Numbered from the stretch's first letter, positions 1-8,679 are shown. The stretch is DNA of 64,000 nt from Lachnospiraceae bacterium (GCA_029006155.1 JAQXGF010000045.1:1-64000), one strand, 5' to 3'. Numbers and translations: made by a program. The notes: generated from the letters alone by a model not told the origin.

Positions 1-713
1 ATCATGTCCTTGATATGGAATACGTCATTGGCAATCCAGTAGATGACATAGCCATCCGGATCACCATCCTCATTATAGTAAATCGCAGCCATGATGTCGT
101 CCGGATCCCAGAGCCAGTATTCGTTCCAGGCCAGCTCGTCCCGGATGATCGTGCCGTGCGTCCGCTTTGCAAACCGTTCGTAGGCTCTTTTCAGCTCCTC
201 GTCATCCGTACTGACCCGGCGCACGTCGCCACGTACCTGATGGTTCTTCGGCAGCTGATAGTCCTTGATCTCGTAGGAAATCTTATCGGAAATGATCTCC
301 CAGCCTTTCCGTCTGTAATAAGGAATGGAATACGGATACAGGTAGCAGATATACTGCCCGCGCTTCCGCATGTTTTTCAATGCCTGCTCCAGAAGCTTGT
401 GCATCAGTCCCATGTTCGTGTACTCCGGGTAGGTGCCGACACCGGTCAGACCTCCCATCGCATATTGCTGCCCGAAAATCCGCACCTGCATCGGATAGAC
501 GGCACACTGAGAAATGAGATTATCTCCATCGAACCAGCCGATGACGTCCGCTTTCTCCATCGTCGGAAATTTCGCCCGGATAATCTCCTTCTCCTGCCAT
601 CCGATCGCGCTCAACTCCTCATCGGTCACCTGAAACACATAGCGCAAAAGCGCGTTGTACTGTTCCATATATTCACTGCCTACTGAACGCATCTTCAGAT
701 TTTTCTTATTCAT
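1..713 (-). CDS. Eis-like GNAT N-acetyltransferase (C-terminus cut by window edge)
   Basis: The gene is open from an ATG at 713 to the window edge, so about 236 codons are visible and the C-terminus is missing. The start follows a good ribosome site (AGAGGAAGAAAGG, 5 bases before ATG). The protein has the N-terminal acetyl-CoA-binding fold of the Eis/enhanced-intracellular-survival type: GGLTGVGTYPEYTNMGLM matches the beta4/alpha3 pyrophosphate-binding region (about residues 78-95), followed by an aromatic stretch ICYLYPYSIPYYRRKGWE. Eis-type proteins carry two GNAT folds plus an SCP2-like tail, so much of the protein lies outside the window. They acetylate amines; the substrate here is unknown. 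Its own promoter abuts the island junction. The family call is fairly firm, the substrate is not. Confidence 0.8.
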   Translation of the reverse strand, partial: MNKKNLKMRSVGSEYMEQYNALLRYVFQVTDEELSAIGWQEKEIIRAKFPTMEKADVIGWFDGDNLISQCAVYPMQVRIFGQQYAMGGLTGVGTYPEYTNMGLMHKLLEQALKNMRKRGQYICYLYPYSIPYYRRKGWEIISDKISYEIKDYQLPKNHQVRGDVRRVSTDDEELKRAYERFAKRTHGTIIRDELAWNEYWLWDPDDIMAAIYYNEDGDPDGYVIYWIANDVFHIKDM

Positions 714-766
714 ATAAACCTTTCTTCCTCTCCCGGCAAATGCCCTTGTTGTTTCCTGTCGCATTG

Positions 767-795
767 ATTTTACCAGAGAAGTGAACAGATTACAA
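767..795 (-). promoter_or_regulatory. Probable sigma-A promoter of the acetyltransferase gene
   Basis: On the minus strand TTGTAA (790-795) and TAAAAT (767-772) are 17 bases apart, 54 bases upstream of the ATG at 713. The -35 hexamer overlaps the last three bases of the 26-bp island repeat (793-818), so this promoter straddles the island boundary. Confidence 0.5.
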
Positions 796-818
796 CATAT
801 CCTCTATAAAAATCCCAT
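793..818. repeat. Left 26-bp direct repeat of the island (att-like site)
   Basis: This stretch is identical over 26 bases to 8910-8935, in the same orientation, and the bases on either side differ. Read on the minus strand it encodes the end of SpoIVB (GIFIEDML) and is followed at once by a TAA stop. It therefore looks like the displaced original 3' end of spoIVB, left behind at the far edge of the inserted element. Confidence 0.85.
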
Positions 819-823
819 CTATC

Positions 824-2266
824 CTATTTCATTTTATCTGTCAGTATCCATTTACCTTTTCGATTAGAACCTTCACGGATAACTTTACCTTCATGCTGCA
901 TTTTCGTAAGAGTACGCTTAATCGTTGCCGCAGAAACCGCAAGTGCTTCTCCTAATGCTTTATGAGTCAGTTCCGGATTTTTACGAATCAATGCCGATAA
1001 TCGAGTTTCAAGGTCATCTTTGAGGTCATTATGGTCTTTATTGGGGTCATCGAGGTCATGATTTGAATTTTTGACCTCAATGACCTCATTCTGACCTCGA
1101 TAAAGATTAATTCTGAAAGCTACTTCCATGTCAATAAATTCCGGTTCGCGCAATCCATATTCCTGCATGGCTTGCATAAGTTTTGGTATACCGCTTCCCC
1201 AGGCTTCCACAAGATTCATATATACAAAAGCATTGGCGAGTGCACGATTTCGGATTTTTGAAAATCCTTCTTTCATCAAATCAATCGTTACCCCTGGGAG
1301 CAATCCACCTGGAGAAGTAATTTCCAGACGATCATCATAAAGTGCCACCTGAATATTAGAAACCTGGATGTAACTGCAATTCATAACTGCATTGACAATC
1401 AACTCTCGAATGCTATCCGGCGGCAGTTCATAAATATCTTGACGATATACACCTTCCAGTCGGCATCCCATCCGAATATTTCTAAGGACAAACTGTACTG
1501 CTTCATCTACCTGTTCCCACAGCGATCCTTCGTAATTGCGCCGATCAAGAAATACAGAACGGGTCGTTCCCTTAAACACAGCACATTGAATCATGGAACG
1601 CAGTCCACCTTGTCCGGTTAAATAAACATACGCATTCGTTGGATAAATCTTTTCATTTTCATCCCTCTTCAAAATCCCCCAACTGAGCAAAACATTTTTC
1701 GTTACATCTTTTACTGCTGACCGTTGAAGGTTTGACTTGCTGTTGGCAATGGCGACTTCTTTCATTTGCTCACAAAGATTCTCAATATCTTCATCAGTCA
1801 CTTCAATATCTCTGCGAATTACCGAATCAAAAGAACGAGCATCGCATTCATAATATAGTTCTCTTGACATATCACGATCAGCGGGGCGTGTCGTTCCAGA
1901 AACCCGAATATATACGCCATTCTCCAGACCATCTGCTTTAATATAGTATGGTTTCTGACGTCCTGCTCTGATTTCTGCAACAATTACAGGCTTATCATTT
2001 ATATTTTGCAAATAAACATCTGGAATGATCGTCGGCTCACAGCTATCCGAAATAGAATTGGTAATCGCATCAATTTCCTGAAAAACTTTATCCTCCGGAA
2101 CACCGACAACTTCTCTGGTTTTATCATCAATGCCAAATATAATTTGCCCTCCTTTTCCATTGGCAAAGGCAACGACCGTTTTCATGTATTTTATACTCTT
2201 GTCCGGGCGTTGCACCTTGAACTCTACATTCTTAGATTCTCCGGCAAGAATTTCTTCTATTGTCAT
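824..2266 (-). CDS. AlbA_2/Schlafen-type ATP-binding protein with C-terminal winged helix (COG2865-like)
   Basis: 480 residues, starting at an ATG with GGAGGTG five bases upstream; the eleven extra codons upstream include the ribosome site and are not coding. Residues about 3-120 match the AlbA_2 (Schlafen AlbA-like) domain, with ESKNVEFKVQRPDKS and a FANGKGGQIIFGIDD motif. Residues about 280-380 match the HATPase_c_4 module (ELIVNAVMNCSY, EITSPGGLLPG, EAWGSGIPKLMQAM). A charged linker rich in D/N/K (about 405-425) leads to a winged helix (LTHKALGEALAVSAATIKRTL). COG2865-type proteins are usually annotated as putative regulators or helicase-like, and often sit beside restriction systems; their function is not settled. 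Here it is the last gene before the left island boundary, 48 bases after hsdR. The linker DNA carries a palindromic motif array that may be its own operator. Confidence 0.85.
   Translation of the reverse strand: MTIEEILAGESKNVEFKVQRPDKSIKYMKTVVAFANGKGGQIIFGIDDKTREVVGVPEDKVFQEIDAITNSISDSCEPTIIPDVYLQNINDKPVIVAEIRAGRQKPYYIKADGLENGVYIRVSGTTRPADRDMSRELYYECDARSFDSVIRRDIEVTDEDIENLCEQMKEVAIANSKSNLQRSAVKDVTKNVLLSWGILKRDENEKIYPTNAYVYLTGQGGLRSMIQCAVFKGTTRSVFLDRRNYEGSLWEQVDEAVQFVLRNIRMGCRLEGVYRQDIYELPPDSIRELIVNAVMNCSYIQVSNIQVALYDDRLEITSPGGLLPGVTIDLMKEGFSKIRNRALANAFVYMNLVEAWGSGIPKLMQAMQEYGLREPEFIDMEVAFRINLYRGQNEVIEVKNSNHDLDDPNKDHNDLKDDLETRLSALIRKNPELTHKALGEALAVSAATIKRTLTKMQHEGKVIREGSNRKGKWILTDKMK
1010..1098. 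repeat. Array of inverted GAGGTCA motifs inside the AlbA_2 gene
   Basis: The plus strand shows AGGTCA (1011-1016), GAGGTCA (1022-1028), GGGGTCA (1043-1049) and GAGGTCA (1052-1058), then the inverse TGACCTC three times (1072-1078, 1081-1087, 1092-1098). The array is roughly symmetric about position 1065 and lies exactly over the non-conserved linker between the ATPase-like and winged-helix domains. That placement suggests a DNA-level role such as autoregulation, but this is inference. Confidence 0.6.
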
Positions 2267-2314
2267 GTAAACACCTCCATGATTAAGTTTTGCCAACAAT
2301 AAGTCGATTAACTC

Positions 2315-5300
2315 CTATTGTTTACCGTAGGGCACAGGTTCTTCTGCAACTTTGCTTAATTCTGGTTTTAATGAATATGTATACACCTTTGAAGATTTCT
2401 GCGATAATTCCATATCATTATTGTCCGTCCACAACTCACATTGCGTCATAACAGTCTGAACTGCATCATCCATACCTTCCGGTGGGTATCTGTGTTTTTT
2501 CAAAAGCCTTTTTATCATCATTCGCATCCTTGCTCTCGCAGAATCACGCTTTTGCCAGTCAATCGTCCTGTTTCTTCTAAGGGTGTCTGCAAGTTCTTTT
2601 GTAATAGCAATCAATTCTTCATTTTCATAAAAATCCTTAATTGCCTGTGGCTTTGTCAGTGCATCATAAAAAGCCAGCTCATCCGCAGTCAGCCCCAGCT
2701 GATCTCCTTCTTTATGAGCAGCTGCAATTTGTTTCGCAAGATTCAAAAGTTCTTCAATAACCTGCTCATTCGTCAGCATCCCATTCAAATAAGCATTCAT
2801 AGTTCTCTGAATAATTTCACTGAATTTTTCAGACTTCACGACATTGGTATGTCGATATATCTTAACCTGCTCAGCAATCAGTTTTTTCAGTAACTCCACT
2901 GCCAAGTTTTTCTCCTTCATTTTTGAAACTTCTTCAAGAAATTTCGGATCAAAAAGAGAAAACTTCTTGTCTATATCTGAAAAAAGATTGATAACACCAT
3001 CACTTTGTACACTTGCTTTCAAAAGATTGTTAATTCGGGCATTCATCTCCGGTAAAGAAATTTTCTTTCCTTCACCCTGATTCATCAGGCGGGTTACAAG
3101 AACCCGAACAGACTCAAAGAAAGCAGCTTCTACACGCAAATCACGTTCAGCTAAAGAAGCACAAAGAGAGAGTGCCTGCTTTAACAGCAATCCTTCTTTC
3201 AAAAATACTTCTCGGTCATCTGCTTTATCAACTGCCACAATAAAGTTTACAGCACCACTAATTGCCTTGGAGCGCTCTAAATCTGTTCCATTCATAAATT
3301 TTGAATAATCATATCCATGAAATAAATCCCGGCAAACAGATAATTTTTCAAGGAATTTTGGGTATGCTACCTTTGCAACATCTGTGTCACCATAGTTTTT
3401 CTTATCTCTGGCTGTGTAGTCATTCATTGCTTGTTTCAATGCTGCTGCAATGCCTACATAATCAACTACCAGACCGCCTTCTTTATCTCCAAATACCCGG
3501 TTTACTCTGGCAATCGCCTGCATCAAATTATACCCTTGCATCGGCTTATATATATACATGGTTGCCAACGACGGAACATCAAATCCCGTCAACCACATAT
3601 CAACCACAATCGCTATCTTCAAAGGGCTATCATTATCCTTAAACTGCTTTGCCAGTTCATCTTTATGCCGCTTATTCCCGATAATCTTATTCCATTCTTC
3701 TGGGTCTTTATTGCTGCCAGTCATTACAACAGCAATTTTTTCTGTCCAAGATGGGCGAAGTTGCAAAATGCGTTCATAAATTTTCATGGCAATCGGACGA
3801 GAATATGCCACAATCATTGCTTTTCCGGTAAGTAAATTTTCCCGATAATTCTCATAGTGATCCAGTATATCATCAACCAAAGAAGCAATGGTTTTATCAT
3901 TTCCAAGAATTGCTTCCATCTGTCCAAGCTGTTTTTTACTTTTCTCAATAACCTCCGGGTCCGCATTATTTGCCATAATGTCATATTCTTGGTCAATCAG
4001 TTTCAAAGTATGCTCATCCAGCTTTAATTTAATCACACGGCTTTCATAATAAACAGGTCTGGTTGCACCGTCCTCCACAGCCTGAGTCATGTCATAAATA
4101 TCTATGTAATCGCCAAATACTTCCCGTGTATTGCGATCTTTCATAGAAATCGGAGTTCCCGTAAATCCAATATAGGTTGCATTTGGCAGAGTATTACGAA
4201 TAATACGGGCAGTACCAATTTTAATTTCACCTGTCTTGGCATCGACCTTTTCTTTCAAACCATATTGTCCACGATGGGCTTCATCCGCCATAACAATAAT
4301 ATTTCTGCGTTCCGAAAGACATTCAAATGATTCTTCAAACTTCTGCATTGTAGTGAAAATAATACCATTGGCTTTTCTGTCATTTAACCAATCCATAAGA
4401 CCAATAATTGGCTTTTCACCTTTTCTCAGATGTGCATTATATTCTTTATCTTCATCAGACAATTTCCTCTTATCCGCATGGACAGGCTCCTGGCGTAAAA
4501 ATTTACTGCATTTTGCAAACTGTCCGTAAAGCTGATCATCTAAGTCATTACGGTCAGTAATTACAACGATTGTAGGACTATCCAATGCATCCTGCAAACA
4601 ATGAGCATAGAATACCATTGACAATGATTTTCCACTGCCTTGTGTATGCCAGAACACACCACCTTTACCATCTGTTTCTGTTGCGTGTTTTGTAGATAAA
4701 ATCGCTTTATTTACTGCAAAATACTGGTGATATCCTGCCAAGATTTTGACCTGCTTCGATCCTTCATTAGAAAAGCAGATAAAGTTCTTGATAATATCAA
4801 GGAAACGCTCTTTTTCAAACATTCCCTCAAAAAATGTATCAAATTGAGCATACTGTGTGTTTTCATAGTTTCCATCTTTGGTTTTCCATTCCATGAAGCG
4901 ATCTTCGCCAGACGTAATTGTACCTGCTTTAGAAGTTAAATGATCACTCATGACGCAGATACAATTATAAATAAACATGGATGGAATCTCGTGCATATAA
5001 TTTCTGATCTGTGTGTAGGCTTCGGATGCATCTGTTTCTTCCCGTGACGGTGACTTCAATTCTATAAGTACCACTGGCATACCATTCAAAAACAGCAATA
5101 TATCTGGACGCTTGTTGCTATTCTCTATAAATGTCCACTGATTCGCAACAACAAAAGAATTCTTGTCCGGATTTTTATAATCTACCAGATAAACCAGCCC
5201 TGAGCGCTCCTCACCTTTTACAAAATAGCGTACTTCAATTCCATGCTGAATATAATCCATAAAAAGAGCATTCTTCAAAACCAACTCTGCATTTTCAAAA

Positions 5301-5506
5301 TTCTTTAATTTATATAAAGCATCTGTAATCGCATCTTCAGGCATATCAGGGTTAATTCGCCGGATAGAATCGTCCAATTCTTCTTCATATAATGGACTGC
5401 GAAAATCTCTCTCCACATCCGGCGCATAAACATACTGATAACCCATATTTTGGAACAATTCTATGACTGATTTTTCGTAATCTGCTTCCGTATAAAAATC
5501 TGACAT
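2315..5506 (-). CDS. hsdR: Type I restriction endonuclease subunit R
   Basis: 1063 residues. The start ATG at 5506 has AGGAGG nine bases upstream; the ATG six codons earlier overlaps that ribosome site. The N-terminal nuclease domain shows the PD-(D/E)xK signature PDILLFLNGMPVVLIELKSP (about residues 135-155). The SF2 translocase follows: Walker A WHTQGSGKSLS (about 286), MADEAHRGQYG as the DEAH box (about 405), GFTGTP as motif III, and QAIARVNRVF as motif VI (about 680). The protein cuts unmodified DNA after ATP-driven translocation as part of the R2M2S complex. Length and motifs look complete. It is separated from hsdS by about 1 kb that contains the inverted hsdS segment. Confidence 0.97.
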   Translation of the reverse strand: MSDFYTEADYEKSVIELFQNMGYQYVYAPDVERDFRSPLYEEELDDSIRRINPDMPEDAITDALYKLKNFENAELVLKNALFMDYIQHGIEVRYFVKGEERSGLVYLVDYKNPDKNSFVVANQWTFIENSNKRPDILLFLNGMPVVLIELKSPSREETDASEAYTQIRNYMHEIPSMFIYNCICVMSDHLTSKAGTITSGEDRFMEWKTKDGNYENTQYAQFDTFFEGMFEKERFLDIIKNFICFSNEGSKQVKILAGYHQYFAVNKAILSTKHATETDGKGGVFWHTQGSGKSLSMVFYAHCLQDALDSPTIVVITDRNDLDDQLYGQFAKCSKFLRQEPVHADKRKLSDEDKEYNAHLRKGEKPIIGLMDWLNDRKANGIIFTTMQKFEESFECLSERRNIIVMADEAHRGQYGLKEKVDAKTGEIKIGTARIIRNTLPNATYIGFTGTPISMKDRNTREVFGDYIDIYDMTQAVEDGATRPVYYESRVIKLKLDEHTLKLIDQEYDIMANNADPEVIEKSKKQLGQMEAILGNDKTIASLVDDILDHYENYRENLLTGKAMIVAYSRPIAMKIYERILQLRPSWTEKIAVVMTGSNKDPEEWNKIIGNKRHKDELAKQFKDNDSPLKIAIVVDMWLTGFDVPSLATMYIYKPMQGYNLMQAIARVNRVFGDKEGGLVVDYVGIAAALKQAMNDYTARDKKNYGDTDVAKVAYPKFLEKLSVCRDLFHGYDYSKFMNGTDLERSKAISGAVNFIVAVDKADDREVFLKEGLLLKQALSLCASLAERDLRVEAAFFESVRVLVTRLMNQGEGKKISLPEMNARINNLLKASVQSDGVINLFSDIDKKFSLFDPKFLEEVSKMKEKNLAVELLKKLIAEQVKIYRHTNVVKSEKFSEIIQRTMNAYLNGMLTNEQVIEELLNLAKQIAAAHKEGDQLGLTADELAFYDALTKPQAIKDFYENEELIAITKELADTLRRNRTIDWQKRDSARARMRMMIKRLLKKHRYPPEGMDDAVQTVMTQCELWTDNNDMELSQKSSKVYTYSLKPELSKVAEEPVPYGKQ

Positions 5507-5520
5507 CTTTTGTCGCCTCC

Positions 5521-5697
5521 TCATATCAGTCTAAGCTGCTTTTTCATCTGTTTTTCTATATGAGCCTGTGCCACTGCATCGTATAAACACACAATCATTT
5601 GCAATCTGAGGTGTGCTTTCTCTTTTCGCTGATAGCCGCATATAGCTATCTTTGCAAAGAAAAAATAAGCCCCGTTACCAACATATATGCTTTTAAT
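5521..5697 (-). other. Start-less open frame upstream of hsdR, possible gene remnant
   Basis: Between TAG (5698-5700) and TGA (5521-5523) on the minus strand, 58 codons are open and read plausibly as protein, ending AQAHIEKQMKKQLRLI. There is no ATG near the beginning, and the stop lies just ahead of the hsdR ribosome site. I do not recognise the family. It could be the C-terminal stump of a gene deleted between hsdS and hsdR, or chance. Confidence 0.3.
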
Positions 5698-5702
5698 CTA
5701 TG

Positions 5703-5740
5703 ATCAAATAAGTGTTGCTTATTGCTAAGTCTTATTTGAT
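5703..5740. repeat. 10-bp inverted repeat
   Basis: ATCAAATAAG (5703-5712) and CTTATTTGAT (5731-5740) are perfect inverse copies separated by 18 bases. No T-run follows on either strand that would make it a clear terminator. It lies about 100 bp outside the invertible hsdS segment and could be a protein-binding site. Confidence 0.45.
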
Positions 5741-5831
5741 AAACAGACAAGACCAAGCCAGTACAACTGTTAAAGCGGTGAGTATAGACCACCATTTCAG
5801 TCTCTTAGCACATAATATTTCCCCTTTACAA

Positions 5832-6512
5832 ATGTTAAACAAGAATTTACTTCAGCAGGCAATGGCAATTTTTAATAATGTACTAGAACATTCAACGTCT
5901 GTTACTCATGTTGAGTTAGGATCATTGGCTGATGTCAAAGGTGGAAAAAGACTTCCTAAGGGAAAGAATTTGATAGCTGTACCTAATTCACACCCTTATA
6001 TTCGTGTTCGAGACCTCAATGATGTCGTATTTGCCAGTCTTTCAGCAAATTACGAGTACGTTGATGATGAAACTCAGAAGACAATTTCACGTTATATTAC
6101 GACAACTGATGATGTCTTGATATCTATTGTTGGAACAATTGGATTAACAGCAATTGTAGATAAATCATTGAACAAGGCAAATTTAACGGAGAATTGCGTT
6201 AAGGTCACAAACCTGCATGGTATTTCTCCTGAATATCTTCTTTTATATCTTCGCTCTCAACATGGATCTGAAGAAATTAAAAAAGGCACTGTTGGAGCTG
6301 TTCAAGCAAAATTACCAATTAAAAATATTCAGGCGATCAGTGTTCCAGTGCTGCCACAATCCGAATTGCAGTCATTAAATGATACATTAAAAGCACTTTT
6401 TAACCAGCTCTCCATTAATGTTGCAGAATCCAAGTGTTTAGCAGATATTCGAGATTCATTATTACCAAAGCTAATGTCTGGTGAATTGGATGTCTCCAAC
6501 ATCGACTTCTAA
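5832..6512 (+). pseudogene. hsdS: Inverted, silent 3' half of hsdS (second target-recognition domain)
   Basis: The frame encodes NKNLLQQAMAIFNN, the usual end of the HsdS central helical spacer, then a complete second target-recognition domain, then the C-terminal conserved helix ending LADIRDSLLPKLMSGELDV. It lacks the first recognition domain and has no ribosome site before its ATG, so it is probably not translated as it stands. It is on the opposite strand from hsdM, hsdS and hsdR. Its first codons contain one copy of the 15-bp inverted repeat (5836-5850). The reading phase across that repeat matches hsdS on the minus strand, so inverting 5836-6615 would fuse 220 codons from here to the 5' half of hsdS. 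Its stop overlaps the stop of the minus-strand hsdS by a few bases. Confidence 0.85.
5836..5850. repeat. 15-bp inverted repeat, outer copy of the hsdS switch
   Basis: TAAACAAGAATTTAC on the plus strand. Its exact inverse is at 6601-6615, and the flanking bases differ on both sides. It falls in the codons for the conserved N-K-N-L of the HsdS central spacer. Confidence 0.85.
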
Positions 6513-7132
6513 GCCGCCCATAGACTCGAAAACGCCTGCGGCGTTTCCTCGTTACCGCCGCCATACAGTTTTACTATTTGTTCAAGCCTGTGAAGCGGCG
6601 GTAAATTCTTGTTTATCCTATCATTCAGTACAATTTTATCATCAATCAACTTTAGAAATGAACCTATTTTTTCTTGTTCAGCTAACGGTGGAACCTTAAT
6701 TTCAAGATTCTTTACCACATCTGTCTGAACACGCTGCCGTCCAGATGAACCAACCATAGATTTTATTGCCGAATCTCTTACCTCTGGACTGCAAACAAGA
6801 TAGAACAAGTAATCCTTATCAGCAATTCCTTCTTTTGCTCGAAACACAATATATTCAGTAGAGCCAAAGCCAACTTCTCCATCATTTAAGATTAAAACTT
6901 GAGCCGTTTTTCCATTTTCCAAGCAAGGCGTAATTCTCGCCATAATTGTATCGCCATTGCGAAATTTCGTGCCACCAGAAAAACTTTCTTCAGTATAATA
7001 CGGAACATCTCTGCAAAATGGTCTGAGTACATCCATAGAAATTTTCTTGGCAATAGTCCCCTTTTTTATGGTTTCTCTTGGATTAAAATCCGCAATGTCA
7101 GAAAGTTTCTTTTTTATCCATTCAGATTTCAT
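6509..7132 (-). CDS. hsdS: Type I restriction specificity subunit, 5' half only in this orientation
   Basis: 207 residues from an ATG at 7132 that overlaps the hsdM stop by 11 bases. Residues 1-150 form one target-recognition domain; EKIGSFLKLIDDKIVLNDRINKNL (about 154-177) is the start of the central conserved spacer. After that the sequence leaves the family and ends in an unrelated 30-residue tail (PPLHRLEQIVKLYGG and onward). Complete HsdS proteins are about 400 residues with two recognition domains, so this is half a subunit. The break falls exactly at the 15-bp inverted repeat (6601-6615). Inverting 5836-6615 joins residue 177 in frame to the stored 3' half, giving a 397-residue HsdS. 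As it stands the product might be inactive, or act as a half-subunit dimer with altered specificity. Confidence 0.9.
   Translation of the reverse strand: MKSEWIKKKLSDIADFNPRETIKKGTIAKKISMDVLRPFCRDVPYYTEESFSGGTKFRNGDTIMARITPCLENGKTAQVLILNDGEVGFGSTEYIVFRAKEGIADKDYLFYLVCSPEVRDSAIKSMVGSSGRQRVQTDVVKNLEIKVPPLAEQEKIGSFLKLIDDKIVLNDRINKNLPPLHRLEQIVKLYGGGNEETPQAFSSLWAA
6601..6615. repeat. 15-bp inverted repeat, inner copy of the hsdS switch
   Basis: GTAAATTCTTGTTTA on the plus strand, the exact inverse of 5836-5850. It is inside hsdS, in the codons for I-N-K-N-L of the central spacer, and is in the same reading phase as the other copy. Confidence 0.85.
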
Positions 7133-8630
7133 ATCCAATCGCCCCCAGTTTCTTTCTGATCTCATTCTCCAGCTCATGAGATTTTGCAAACATTTCTGAA
7201 AGTTCAGATGTAAGACGAGTCATTTTTTCTTCAAATGGTTCTCCATCATCTTCCTGCTCCTCAATGCCTACATATCGTCCCGGTGTGAGAATATAATCTT
7301 GTTTTTCAATTTCCTGAATATCCGCTACCTTGCAAAATCCGAGAATATCTTCCTGTGTACCATTTTGGAATGCTTCAAAAGTATCAGCCAGTTTTTGAAT
7401 ATCCTCATCCGTAAAATCACGATGTTTCCGATCAACCATGTGTCCCATTTTGCGGGCATCAATAAACAGTGTTTTTCCTTTTTGCTTTTTACCTTTGGTA
7501 ATAAACCACAACGTCACCGGAATTGTTACACTATAAAACAGCTGCGTCGGCATCGCAATAATTCCTTCAATCAAATCGTCCTCTATAATTTTTTTACGAA
7601 TTTCTCCCTCGCCACTGGACTGTGTAGAAAGTGCGCCATTTGCAAGAACAAGACCGATTTTTCCATTCGGTGCAAGATGATGAATCATGTGCTGAATCCA
7701 GGCATAGTTAGCATTACCAGCAGGCGGAAGTCCATATTTCCAACGCTTATCCTCCAGCAGTTTGTCTTGTCCCCATGGATGATAGTTGAAAGGTGGATTT
7801 GCTAAAATAAAATCTGCTTTTAATGTCGGGTGTAAATCACTTGTAAAAGTGTCTGCGTTATACGGACCAAGGTCTGCATCAATACCACGAATTGCCATAT
7901 TCATTTTTGCCATTTTCCAAGTATCTGGGTTGGCTTCCTGACCATAAACAGAAATGGCACCTCTTTTATGACTGTGTGCTTCAATAAACTTCTCACTCTG
8001 CACAAACATACCGCCAGAACCACAGCAACAATCGTATACTCGACAGTTATCAAATGGTCGAAGGATGGAAACCAATGTTTTTACAACACTGGATGGCGTA
8101 TAGAATTCTCCACCGCCAACACCTTCTTTTTCAGCAAACTGAGCAATACAATACTCATAGGTACGTCCAAGAAGATCTTCACTTGCTTCTGTATCGCTCA
8201 TATCAATATTATTTGTGAAGATGTCAACCACATCACCTAAAATTCTTTTATCCAAATCTGGACTTGCATAATTTTTCGGGAGTACATTCTTTAATTTCTT
8301 ATTTTCTGATTCTATCGCTCTCATTGCATTATCAATGATTGTTCCAATTTCCGGTGTATGTGCCTTAGATGCAATATTATTCCAGCGTGCATCTTCTGGG
8401 ACAAAAAATACATTGTCCATTTCATAAGCATCACGATCATCTTCAAAACCATCGCCCTCATCAACGAGTTCTTTGTAACGCTTATCAAATGCTGCTGAAA
8501 TATAACGAAGGAAAATCAATCCTATGATTACTTTTCTATATTCTGCCGCCGGGATATGTCCCCACAAAACACAGGCTGCATCCCAAAGCTGTTTTTCAAA
8601 TCCAATATTGGCGTTTGTCTTTTCTGCCAT
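7122..8630 (-). CDS. hsdM: Type I DNA (adenine-N6) methyltransferase subunit M
   Basis: 502 residues, starting at the ATG at 8630 with GGAGG eight bases upstream; an ATG five codons earlier overlaps that site. An N-terminal helical HsdM_N region (about 10-150) precedes the N6_Mtase domain. YDCCCGSGGMF is the S-adenosylmethionine motif I (about residue 200), and ILANPPF is the catalytic NPPF motif IV (about 280). With HsdS it forms the methylase and with HsdR the full restriction complex. A near-consensus promoter lies 50-77 bases upstream and is probably the main promoter of the island's restriction operon. Confidence 0.97.
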   Translation of the reverse strand: MAEKTNANIGFEKQLWDAACVLWGHIPAAEYRKVIIGLIFLRYISAAFDKRYKELVDEGDGFEDDRDAYEMDNVFFVPEDARWNNIASKAHTPEIGTIIDNAMRAIESENKKLKNVLPKNYASPDLDKRILGDVVDIFTNNIDMSDTEASEDLLGRTYEYCIAQFAEKEGVGGGEFYTPSSVVKTLVSILRPFDNCRVYDCCCGSGGMFVQSEKFIEAHSHKRGAISVYGQEANPDTWKMAKMNMAIRGIDADLGPYNADTFTSDLHPTLKADFILANPPFNYHPWGQDKLLEDKRWKYGLPPAGNANYAWIQHMIHHLAPNGKIGLVLANGALSTQSSGEGEIRKKIIEDDLIEGIIAMPTQLFYSVTIPVTLWFITKGKKQKGKTLFIDARKMGHMVDRKHRDFTDEDIQKLADTFEAFQNGTQEDILGFCKVADIQEIEKQDYILTPGRYVGIEEQEDDGEPFEEKMTRLTSELSEMFAKSHELENEIRKKLGAIGYEI

Positions 8631-8679
8631 TATAATATCCTCCATATCACATTGCCGCTAACTTCTTTCTCTAATATTC

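Larger units (their letters stand above)
5507..5831. other. Gap between hsdR and the inverted hsdS segment
   Basis: This 325-bp AT-rich stretch is the place where many phase-variable type I loci carry a recombinase gene; here only an open but start-less minus-strand frame (5521-5697) and a 10-bp inverted repeat (5703-5740) are seen. A plus-strand frame opening at 5712 runs into the hsdS segment, but its first 40 codons look like non-coding read-through. Confidence 0.5.

Noticed and set aside
15-686. A 223-residue plus-strand frame at the left edge
   Set aside because: It is the antisense of the acetyltransferase gene, which has a clear ribosome site and family motifs.
5712-5831. Extension of the inverted hsdS segment as a 266-residue gene starting at 5712
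   Set aside because: The first 40 codons do not resemble HsdS and have no ribosome site. The family match begins at the 15-bp repeat.
6509-7132. hsdS read as broken by a simple frameshift or sequencing error
   Set aside because: The missing half is present intact, inverted, and the break coincides with the 15-bp repeat, so inversion explains it better.
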